Source: SAR324 cluster bacterium
GTDB taxonomy: Bacteria > SAR324 > NAC60-12
Length of the DNA: 64,000 nucleotides
Direction of reading: 5' to 3'
Assembly: GCA_028281495.1 (NCBI GenBank)
Contig: JANQJU010000030.1
Coordinates: 31,773 to 95,772 of the forward strand
Below the pieces are notes generated by a model. That model saw only the letters and a list, made by a program, of their open reading frames with translations, was not told the DNA's origin and did not search any database. A program made the position numbers and the translations under genes. Below are positions 44,172 through 51,644 of this stretch, one piece after another (the first letter of the stretch is position 1; every line of letters begins with the position of its first letter).

Positions 44172-45734
44172 TCAACACCCCACCACATGCACTATCTTCC
44201 CTCGAACGGTTTCCTTCTTCCAAAAAATCTTCTCTTTCCAAGCTATCTTGGTTCGTCGATCAAACACAAGCAACCAGCCCTCTTCGCAGCCTAGCTTGTC
44301 CAAATAGCTTAACAATTGCTGTTGGCCTTCTGCATAGGTTTTTTCGCTGTAGCGTAATTTCAGTTCGATGGGATACCGATGGTTCTGAAAGTGAACGCAT
44401 AAATCCAAACGTCGGGTGCCGGAAGCCATCTCGCGAGTAATCGAACCACCGGAGTTCAAGACACGCTGCAAAAATGCCTGAAGAATCAGATGGGGGGCGG
44501 CTTCTTGGTATCGATACTTTTCAGCCCAAATCTCACTGTTTTCCCGCCAAAAGGTTTGGAAGTCAGTGAGCAGTTGCTTCATATCCAATTTGCCGTCTAC
44601 GACATAGGCAGGAACCTCAGGAGGAAATTCTTCGTCGTCCATCTGGATTTGGGCAGGATGGGACAAAATGCGGAGGATCACTTCAGCATAAACGGGATTC
44701 CCTGGGATGAGTTTATTGTTTTTTTCCGTCAACAATCCCAGGTCCAACACATACCGATAGTCATCATCCAACACGCTATAAGCACGATTTTCACCTAAGA
44801 TTAACGGTTCGACGATTTTCTGGACTCGTGCTTCTTTAAGGCGTTCTAACAGACTGTCAATATGCGTGTCTCGTCGTTGGATGAGTGCTTGAATCGCCTC
44901 CTCCACATGATCTAACGTGATATGTCCTGAAACATCGTTTTCTAAAATCTTTTCGACAATTTGCCGGGCAATAGCATTGACTAACCAGGGTTGTCCTTGT
45001 GTCTGTTCAAATATGCGTTCCACGATTTCGGAGGGAAACACTTGTCCGGTCGCTTCGGCATGCTGTGCGTACAGGGCAAAGACTTCAGGTTGGGTGAAGT
45101 TTCGAATCGTGAGGGCTTCTGCGGCAATATTGAACGGACTCGCACTGCCTAGCGTTTCTTGGTCTTCACGAACTTTTGCTTTGAAGTCTCGTATATTACG
45201 CATTCCCACCAATGCTGTAGCATGAATGAAGGGGATGGAGTTCCGGTTGACATAGCCGTCACGTAATTGTCTTAAAAACGAAATCAGAGTTTGATTGGAC
45301 AAACAATCCACCTCATCAAACAAGATGACGAGCGGCTTGTCTAATAGGTGGCAGAAACGGGCCAACGATTGGGTGAGTAAACTCGCATAATTCGAGTAGT
45401 CCACATTCTCCGCAAAGGGAAAATTCGTCAGAGACTCACTAAATTCGATTCCAAACTTCAGTCGTTGGATGATACCAGGAATCCCTTCTTTGGCTTCATG
45501 AATTTCTTGTAAAGCCTCCAAAGAGCAATACAGCGCGTAATAATCTCCTGACGCATTCAATTGCTGAACGAGATCCAACAGCAACGTGGTTTTCCCTGTC
45601 TGCCTTGCTGCATGGATGACAAAATGCTGTTCCTTCTCAATGAGATCCATCACGCCTTGGCAACGGTCTTGAGCCGGAAGCATGTAGTGCTTATTGGGCA
45701 AGCATGGTCCGGTGGTGTTGAAAAACTTTTTCAT
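44172..45734 (-). CDS. AAA-like ATPase fused to PD-(D/E)XK nuclease domain (intact copy)
   Basis: A 520-residue protein. The N-terminal half is a STAND/AAA-like ATPase: Walker A HAARQTGKTTLLLDLV near residue 45, Walker B PLVILFDEVDCLSNQ near residue 140, then a winged-helix-like part with IFEQTQGQPWLVNAIARQIV. The C-terminal ~100 residues are a PD-(D/E)XK fold: D in RRLDLCVHFQNHR, ExK in PIELKLRYSEK, then GQQQLLSYLDKLG. This domain pair occurs in proteins of unknown role, suspected in genome defence or mobility. The gene shares no operon. Related broken or partial copies lie at 13306-14219, 18834-18966 and 32691-32713. Confidence 0.85.
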   Translation of the reverse strand: MKKFFNTTGPCLPNKHYMLPAQDRCQGVMDLIEKEQHFVIHAARQTGKTTLLLDLVQQLNASGDYYALYCSLEALQEIHEAKEGIPGIIQRLKFGIEFSESLTNFPFAENVDYSNYASLLTQSLARFCHLLDKPLVILFDEVDCLSNQTLISFLRQLRDGYVNRNSIPFIHATALVGMRNIRDFKAKVREDQETLGSASPFNIAAEALTIRNFTQPEVFALYAQHAEATGQVFPSEIVERIFEQTQGQPWLVNAIARQIVEKILENDVSGHITLDHVEEAIQALIQRRDTHIDSLLERLKEARVQKIVEPLILGENRAYSVLDDDYRYVLDLGLLTEKNNKLIPGNPVYAEVILRILSHPAQIQMDDEEFPPEVPAYVVDGKLDMKQLLTDFQTFWRENSEIWAEKYRYQEAAPHLILQAFLQRVLNSGGSITREMASGTRRLDLCVHFQNHRYPIELKLRYSEKTYAEGQQQLLSYLDKLGCEEGWLLVFDRRTKIAWKEKIFWKKETVRGKIVHVVGC

Positions 45735-46907
45735 ATGCGCTTCTCAAGTGGTATAGCGAGCTTTCCCCGAAGCAATATGGGCAACGAACAATGATTCGGT
45801 TTTACTTACGCTTTATACACTTGCTTTGTGCCAGTAGTGATTGCGACCATTTTTACGAATATTCTTACTCTAGCAATGGTGGTCGCTATGGATGACTATT
45901 TCGAAAAAAACATGCTCCCCTGTGACTTCACGATCAGTCCCAATGCGACACCACCTGAGGAGATTTCCTTCAAAGGGTATCGAGAATGAGTGCTACCATT
46001 GAAATTCCTGACTTTCAAATAACTAAAACCATTACTCAAAACGCCAATAGATTCTATATCGTGGGTATCAGAAATCCAATCAGAGTCCGGTGATACTCAA
46101 AACGACGCAACACACAGCCCAGTTTGGCAGAGTCGGCTAAGCTTGAACATGAATTTGCAATCACGCGAATGTGTCAGCATGGAGGAATTAAGATACCTCA
46201 GAAAATTGTCAGGAGCGGGAATCGGTTAGTCTTGGTACTCAAGGAGCCCCTTTAGAAGATGATGTCACCATGGTGGCATGTCGAGTACTTTCAAGAAAGA
46301 ATCCGCATGCGTCACTCTCAAAGCCGAACTCGGCCAAACAGAAATCGACTGTGAAAGAACCATTAGATCCGCAGGAGTAGTCAGTTCAGTATTGCCGGTC
46401 TGAGTACCAAAAAATATGCCGACCTTTGCCATAATATTTCCTTCAAGTTTCAGTGATTTACAATATTCGAGTGTAATAATGTCCTCATGGCATCAGGCTC
46501 CTTTTACCGTTTAAGCAACAACATCCCGATAGCGGTTCTGGAACCACTAGAACTGCTATAGTACACTGATTATTAAAACAAAAACTCAATAAATTTTTAT
46601 AGACTAATTACTTTAATAAGTATATATTACTTTTAAAGTTAGTATTAGAAAATTAATTAAATTTTCATATAAATATTTGTCAAATCATAATTGTCTAGGC
46701 GCCATTTTCATCAATCAAGAAAGACGCAAAGGCGTTTCCTTCTAAGCAAGTTCGATAGCCTCGATATCCCTTACGCATGTTTTTTAGCTGTGGAGATGTG
46801 TCCACGGCTTCAACACCGGTTCAAGTGAGACCCTGTGTCAGATGCTGGCAAGTGAGTTTTACGTTGCGCCGTCCCATCATCTTAACAACCTATAAAGAGG
46901 AGATGAC
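45735..46907. other. Decayed gene region (kinase/phosphatase-like debris)
   Basis: About 1.2 kb with no intact gene. A 33-codon frame at 45888-45989 ends in an ATGA overlap with a frame at 45986 that reads MSATIEIPDFQITKTITQNA, like the N-terminus of serine/threonine kinase-type sensor proteins (usually IPGYQITKTIGQGG). The homology continues in shifted frames: SPVILKTTQHTAQF, then SAKLEHEFAITRMCQHGGIK and VRSGNRLVLVLKEP. At about 46250 a frame reads LEDDVTMVACRVL, the end of a PP2C/SpoIIE-type phosphatase. From 46480 to 46900 the sequence is AT-rich and empty until the ribosome-binding site of the DsrE gene. Confidence 0.5.
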
Positions 46908-47285
46908 ATGAAAGTCGCTTATGTCTTTAATTCCAACATGGCCACCACGTTTAAACTTGCCACGATGATTCTTCCCCAGCTTGAGCAGGAGATTCATGGC
47001 GCTGAAGTGGTCGGCATGATGTTTTTCGACGACAACCTATTTATGCTTAGAAAAGGCGATCCTGTCGGCGAACGATTGGCCAAGGTCGCCAAGAAACATA
47101 ATATCCTGTTGATGATCTGTGATCAGTGCGCGGTGCGGCGCGGCATGGCCGATGGGGAATTCCATCAATGCGGTACTGGTGAAGTGGTCGCTAAAGATAC
47201 CGTCGAAGGCGTGGTGGCTGGGTGCTTTCCGCAGTTGTATGCCGCGTTGTCCGGGAACCCACCGGACCAGGTTATAACTCTGTAA
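46908..47285 (+). CDS. DsrE-family protein, SaoD-like
   Basis: A 125-residue soluble protein of the DsrE/DsrF-like fold (MKVAYVFNSNMATTFKLATM, then EVVGMMFFDDNLFMLRKGDP). The Cys pair in LLMICDQCAVRRGMADGEFH and a third Cys in QCGTGEVV are placed where DsrE-type proteins carry their active sulfur residues. The C-terminus VAGCFPQLYAALSGNPPDQV is distinctive. From memory it closely resembles DsrE-related proteins called SaoD. It probably handles sulfur or selenium. AAAGAGGAG gives a strong ribosome-binding site. It is intact although debris lies on both sides, and it looks GC-richer than its neighbours. Confidence 0.82.
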   Translation: MKVAYVFNSNMATTFKLATMILPQLEQEIHGAEVVGMMFFDDNLFMLRKGDPVGERLAKVAKKHNILLMICDQCAVRRGMADGEFHQCGTGEVVAKDTVEGVVAGCFPQLYAALSGNPPDQVITL

Positions 47286-47425
47286 CAACTTCTGTAAAAT
47301 GTGAACTCCACCATCTTCAAGGTTTCGTGAGCCAACCAATACAGTGAAGCCGTGGGCAACAAGTTGCTGAGTGATCTGAAAGCCGATTCCTTTGTTAGAA
47401 TCGGTAACTAAAGGGATGGTTTATT
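47286..47425 (-). pseudogene. Short-chain dehydrogenase, N-terminal remnant
   Basis: Read on the minus strand from about 47421: IPLVTDSNKGIGFQITQQLV, then AHGFTVLVGSRNLEDGG. This is the TGxxxGIG cofactor-binding start of a short-chain dehydrogenase, with the first G changed to D. There is no start codon, and the frame runs into the end of the DsrE gene. The rest of the dehydrogenase is missing. Confidence 0.7.
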
Positions 47426-47635
47426 CAGTATTGTTATATTTATTTATAATTTAATATTATTTTTACTTTGATAAATAATAGATAGGTAGGTTGGCAGTCG
47501 CCTGAGATGGACCCTGGAGGGTTGAACAAAGCTGGCCTCATTATCCAGACTAATTGTCGCCAAACAATCACCATCCCAAAGGAGGCAATTGTGGAAACAA
47601 GGCCAGCGTCAGCGTGAACTTATTGGTTCGTTAAT
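47426..47635. other. AT-rich spacer
   Basis: Very AT-rich to about 47490, then mixed sequence. I see no gene. A GGCCAGC motif near 47610 and GCTGGCC near 47530 form a long-distance inverted repeat of 7 bp, too short to interpret. Confidence 0.35.
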
Positions 47636-47977
47636 TTAATGTGCATTGAAGCTAGCACCGATAACCTGTGAGCCTCCGGCAGAACTAAAACCATCGGCTC
47701 GTTTTCTTGCTAAATACTGCTCATCCAAGAGGTTCCGTGCATATAGATGCGCCGACCAGACACTTTCTGACTGATAGCCAACTCGCGTATTGATTAAAAA
47801 GAACGGGTCGTTGAGTTCGTTTGCCATTGCAGTGGTAGCTACCATCAGGGCTAAGGCTGCCAGTGACAGCTTGCATTTTGAGTAAGAGAGCTTGCAGTAA
47901 TATGTGGACTCCAACAATGCGGAAATAATTAAATTTTTCATTTTGGATTCTCTAGATGATATAGTAACTTTCTTCAT
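47636..47977 (-). pseudogene. TonB-dependent receptor reduced to signal peptide plus C-terminal strands
   Basis: The frame joins an N-terminal export signal (KLSLAALALMVATTAMANEL) directly to the end of a beta barrel (TRVGYQSESVWSAHLYARNL, then LDEQYLARKRADGFSSAGGS). LYARNLLDEQYL is the usual motif of the penultimate strand (VRNLFDKEY). A normal receptor would have about 600 more residues between them, including the plug and TonB box. The join is in frame, so a ~100-residue product could still be made and exported. The divergent AraC gene at 48118 is the kind of regulator that usually controls siderophore receptors. Confidence 0.8.
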
Positions 47978-48117
47978 TTAGACCCTGTTTGAAAAATAGT
48001 TTAGCCTCCTCAGTTTGAATATAGACTATATTTTTCAGTTAGGTTGATTGTCTGAAAAACTGCTTTCTAGTAAAGAATGGACCGATTGTCTCTTCTAATG
48101 ATGGAACGGATGCACCG

Positions 48118-49023
48118 ATGCTAAATGTCTACGAATTCATTCGTAATGATTTGCACACCAATAAATTCGCCATCGGCGAGCTGCTTTTTGCCGAATACAT
48201 TTGCCTTCTTCAAGGAGCATGTGAAGATATCTGGGCGCAAACTGACTACTTAGTGCATGTGGTCAATGGTCAGAGGACATTGCGGACCTTCAACGACACC
48301 TTACCCATGCAAACAGGGCATACGATATTCTTCAAGAAAGGAGCTCGATTTATTGAGAAAAAAAATGAGCAACGTCTCGCCACAAAAGTCTCAGAAAGCC
48401 ATTCCGAAAAGAACTTCTGTGTGCTTATCTGCTTCATTCCCGACCATTTTGTACGAGATATATACAAAAACATGCTTACGGATCTCAACCCTTCGCCTCT
48501 AGAAGCAGCTGCTTGTCAGTCCATTATCCCAGTCCACAACGATGTGGAGATTTTGGCCTTTTTTCAATCCATGCTGACCTATTTTTCTCAAACAAGCCCT
48601 CCGTCGGAAGCGGTATTGCAGCTCAAGCTCAAAGAGTTGATCACCAGTATCTTAGTGAGCCCAAACAATACGAGCTTGGCTGCGTATTTTCAGTCTTTGT
48701 TTGTGGATACAAGCCCCTCTTTGGTCGAAATCATGGAAAGCAACTTTTGCTACAATCTTTCGTTGGCTGATTACGCCAAATTGTGTCATCGCAGCCTGTC
48801 TTCTTTCAAACGAGAATTTCGCCGCCATTTCAATGAATCGCCTGGCAAGTGGTTGTTGCATCGACGACTGCGCTATTCGTCTGAATTGCTACAGAAAACC
48901 AATATGGCCATCACCCAAATTTGCTTTGAATCCGGTTTTGAAGACCTCTCCCATTTCAGCCGCGCCTTCAAAGACATGTTTGCGATGACTCCAACGGCTT
49001 TTCGCCAACAAGTGCTTCCGTAG
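48118..49023 (+). CDS. AraC-family transcriptional regulator
   Basis: A 301-residue regulator. The N-terminal ~190 residues (GELLFAEYICLLQGACEDIW, TLRTFNDTLPMQTGHTIFFK) form an effector domain of the exsA-like/AraC_binding sort. The C-terminal part carries both helix-turn-helix motifs (LSLADYAKLCHRSLSSFKRE and AITQICFESGFEDLSHFSRA, then FKDMFAMTPTAFRQ). It starts 141 bp from the divergent collapsed TonB receptor, its probable former target. Since that target is gone, the regulator may be heading for loss. The effector is unknown. Confidence 0.87.
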   Translation: MLNVYEFIRNDLHTNKFAIGELLFAEYICLLQGACEDIWAQTDYLVHVVNGQRTLRTFNDTLPMQTGHTIFFKKGARFIEKKNEQRLATKVSESHSEKNFCVLICFIPDHFVRDIYKNMLTDLNPSPLEAAACQSIIPVHNDVEILAFFQSMLTYFSQTSPPSEAVLQLKLKELITSILVSPNNTSLAAYFQSLFVDTSPSLVEIMESNFCYNLSLADYAKLCHRSLSSFKREFRRHFNESPGKWLLHRRLRYSSELLQKTNMAITQICFESGFEDLSHFSRAFKDMFAMTPTAFRQQVLP

Positions 49024-49262
49024 TTGGTCTTCTCAGTCAAAAACCTGGTCCTCTCAGCCAAGTCCCCTTCGTCCATTTCCTATAATTTATAAACATCCCT
49101 GGATGAGCGTTTGCGCTTTCTCCTCCCTCTCGAACTAACGCCATTGCCTACCTGCAATGGTGTCATTTCTTGGAGCGGAACAGTGAGTATAGAATCGTGG
49201 TTTGTCCAGGCTATATTTCTGTTGATGGGATTTATTTTCAAACACTAAGAAGGAGTTGAATC

Positions 49263-50381
49263 ATGACTGAATCATCCCACGACCGATGGATGGAAAGGGC
49301 GCATATCCTGGGGCGGAATTTTGAAGAAAGAGCTGCCGATCACGATCAAAACGACACATTTGTTCATGAAAACTATCAGACTTTGAAAGAGAATCGATTT
49401 TTTACTGCGACCATCCCAAGAGAACTGGGAGGAGACGGTGTCCCTCATTCGCAAATGTGCGACATCTTACGAACCTTGGCTCAGTATTGCAGTTCCACCA
49501 GTCTCGCTTTATCGATGCACCAACACCTGTTAGCGGCCAATATTTGGAAGTATAAACAAGGTAAAGGCGGAGACGACATGCTTAAAAAAGTAGCAGAGGC
49601 TCAGCTGGTTTTGGTCAGCACGGGAGCTCAAGATTGGCTCGAATCCACCGGTTCCATGACAAAAGTGAGTGGAGGCTATCGAGTGAGTGCTACCAAGCAT
49701 TTTGCCAGTCAGTCGGAGGTTGGCAATGTGTTAGTCACCAGTGCTCCCTATCATGATCCTGAAGCGGGTTGGCAAGTTTTACACTTTCCGGTTCCGTTTA
49801 ATGCAGAAGGAGTGCGTATTGCCAATGATTGGCAGGCTTTAGGGATGCGAGGTACAGGTTCGCATTCTGTCCATCTAGACGGTGTATTTGTTCCAGAATC
49901 GAAAATTGTTCTCAAACGACCTCGTGGGCAATATCATCCAATATGGAATGTGATTTTGGTGGTCGCCATGCCGCTGATTATGTCGGTTTATGTTGGAATT
50001 GCAGAAAAAGCGGCACAAATGACCCTCGACTATGTCAAAAACCAAGAGGCTCCTAAGCCCCATTTAATTTCTAATATTGGAACCCTTTACAATCAACTGA
50101 GTCAGGCGCAAGTACACTGGAAAGATATGGTGCGTATTGCCAATGATTATGATTTTCAACCTACGGATACGAATGGTCACGCGGTTCTTTCACGGAAAAC
50201 CAATGTAGCTCATGCCTGCATTGCCGTCGTCAATCAAGCGATGGAAATTGTGGGGGGGCAAGGGTTTTTCCGCAACTTTGGGCTAGAGCGGCTTTTTCGA
50301 GATGTCCAAGGGGTTAAATATCATCCATTGAACGAGCATGACCAACGCGTTTTTTTAGGAAACTATCTTTTGAACCATTAA
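49263..50381 (+). CDS. Acyl-CoA dehydrogenase family flavoprotein
   Basis: A 372-residue protein of the acyl-CoA dehydrogenase fold: N-terminal helical part (LKENRFFTATIPRELGGDGV, SLALSMHQHLLAANIW), beta domain (WLESTGSMTKVSGGYRVSAT, then ALGMRGTGSHSVHLDGVFVP), and C-terminal helices ending AMEIVGGQGFFRNFGLERLF. The usual catalytic Glu region in the C-terminal domain is not clearly conserved. RDVQGVKYHPL replaces the common RDARA-x-x-I. Relatives of this branch include DszC/SfnB/hydroxylase-type monooxygenases as well as dehydrogenases. The substrate is therefore open. AAGGAGTTGAATC precedes the ATG. The next gene starts 13 bp downstream. Confidence 0.87.
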   Translation: MTESSHDRWMERAHILGRNFEERAADHDQNDTFVHENYQTLKENRFFTATIPRELGGDGVPHSQMCDILRTLAQYCSSTSLALSMHQHLLAANIWKYKQGKGGDDMLKKVAEAQLVLVSTGAQDWLESTGSMTKVSGGYRVSATKHFASQSEVGNVLVTSAPYHDPEAGWQVLHFPVPFNAEGVRIANDWQALGMRGTGSHSVHLDGVFVPESKIVLKRPRGQYHPIWNVILVVAMPLIMSVYVGIAEKAAQMTLDYVKNQEAPKPHLISNIGTLYNQLSQAQVHWKDMVRIANDYDFQPTDTNGHAVLSRKTNVAHACIAVVNQAMEIVGGQGFFRNFGLERLFRDVQGVKYHPLNEHDQRVFLGNYLLNH

Positions 50382-50394
50382 GCCGGAGTCACTC

Positions 50395-51489
50395 ATGAAA
50401 AACACTTCCTCCAATTCTCATCTCTTGATCTGGTCAAGAATCCTTATCTTTACCGGTATGGTATTGATTTTGTTTAGTCTCGATCACGTTCCAGGCCTTT
50501 GGGCTTCCTCTCTCAGTGAAGCAGGTAGCCGTGGCGTTGTCCGTTCGGTTGTCAAAGCGCCTATTGTCCCAGATGGCAATGTTGCTGGAGCTCCTACCGA
50601 CCTGGTCGTCAACTTGGCAATTTCTCTCGACCCAGCGGTAACCGGGCGAACCTTGTTGAAAGGCAATACGATCAAAGTCACATTACCAAAAGCTTTTAAG
50701 AACAAGGCCACATTGCCCACTAAAACCATATTCAGTTCAAATGATTGTATGCCCGGGAATGTCCAATGCAATACTGGGGTATTGCTGCAAGGTTGGCCCC
50801 AGCACCCGATCTTGCCTTTAGTTCCCCCTAAACCACCCGGCAGTGGAAAGTGGCAATATACCGTGAGTCTCGAAGGCACCCACACTATTGTATTTACAGC
50901 CAATATAGATTTAGGGCCTGGTGTGGCCGCATCAGGACCCGGCATCAAGCAGATCCACTTGATCCTACCGAGCTTTGTCAATCCTGCCCCTGGTCTTTAC
51001 GACATCCAGGTAGCTGCCGAAACGGGGCCGGATGGAATCATCGAAACTGGAACAGGGCGGGTGCAAATTTTTAAAAAAACTCAGTCCAGCCTCAACGTGG
51101 TTAGTGCCTACAACAGTGGTTCGCCGAATACCATGTATCAATCTACTTCGACCAACTCGGCTACTCCCTTTTCCTTTGATTTTCTGATGTGGGACAATCA
51201 CGGCCAACCTTTCACAGGCGTCACGATTACACCTATTAGTCCAACACAGTGGTCCTTGGTTAAAGGTCCACGAGAAGTGGGGAAAGTCTGGCTGCAAGCG
51301 CCAGAGGGTTCAACCCAACATCGCTTAGTAGTGGAAAAACCTTCTTTTCCAATCAAATCTCCAGTTTTGGGCATTCCGACAGCACGTTTGACGGCACAAT
51401 TCATCACAGGTTCACAACCAGGTGATTACGTTCTCACGTTTAAGTTGAACGAAGGCAATTCAACGCAGATGTTCGTAAAGGCCCATTGA
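50395..51489 (+). CDS. Secreted protein of unknown function
   Basis: A 364-residue exported protein. The N-terminus (ILIFTGMVLILFSLDHVPGL, cut after LWA) is a signal peptide or anchor. The rest is beta-rich and Thr/Pro/Gly-rich with no catalytic motif that I recognise. Two Cys residues (NDCMPGNVQCNTG near residue 120) could form a disulfide. AETGPDGIIETGTGRVQIF and HGQPFTGVTITPISPTQWSL look like extracellular beta-sandwich segments. It follows the acyl-CoA dehydrogenase by 13 bp, so the two are probably co-transcribed, but the functional link is unclear. Its stop codon lies inside the first unit of a short direct repeat. Confidence 0.7.
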   Translation: MKNTSSNSHLLIWSRILIFTGMVLILFSLDHVPGLWASSLSEAGSRGVVRSVVKAPIVPDGNVAGAPTDLVVNLAISLDPAVTGRTLLKGNTIKVTLPKAFKNKATLPTKTIFSSNDCMPGNVQCNTGVLLQGWPQHPILPLVPPKPPGSGKWQYTVSLEGTHTIVFTANIDLGPGVAASGPGIKQIHLILPSFVNPAPGLYDIQVAAETGPDGIIETGTGRVQIFKKTQSSLNVVSAYNSGSPNTMYQSTSTNSATPFSFDFLMWDNHGQPFTGVTITPISPTQWSLVKGPREVGKVWLQAPEGSTQHRLVVEKPSFPIKSPVLGIPTARLTAQFITGSQPGDYVLTFKLNEGNSTQMFVKAH

Positions 51490-51532
51490 ATTAGCAAGGC
51501 CTATCCAATTGTTGAATTAGCAAGGCCCATCC
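51486..51532. repeat. 21-bp direct repeat over the stop codon
   Basis: TTGAATTAGCAAGGCCTATCC (51486-51506, split here for reading as TTGAATTAGC plus AAGGCCTATCC) recurs at 51512-51532 with one substitution and a 5-bp spacer. The TGA of the upstream gene is in the first unit. It probably arose by slippage. Confidence 0.7.
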
Positions 51533-51644
51533 CTATGAAGATTCCATGTTGGGAAGGGTCACAGGAAAGTGATAGAATCATAATGAAGTATATTGAGTTG
51601 ATGCTAACTTGAGGAGAGGATCCTCTTTGACATCTGGAGCTTGT

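Larger units (their letters stand above)
40042..44197. repeat. Related block 2 (longer counterpart of 31240-32713)
   Basis: Homology to block 1 begins at the start-codon region of the NTF2-like gene (CAT at about 40043) and ends about 24 bp inside the 3' end of the ATPase gene. This copy keeps tetR, the SUMF1 protein, the DUF2231-like protein, cytochrome c and the 137-residue protein. It lost the NTF2-like gene body and a segment equal to 31800-32168 (3' half of the FlhA-like fragment, 5' part of merF). Substitutions are scattered throughout, so the duplication is not recent. Confidence 0.9.
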
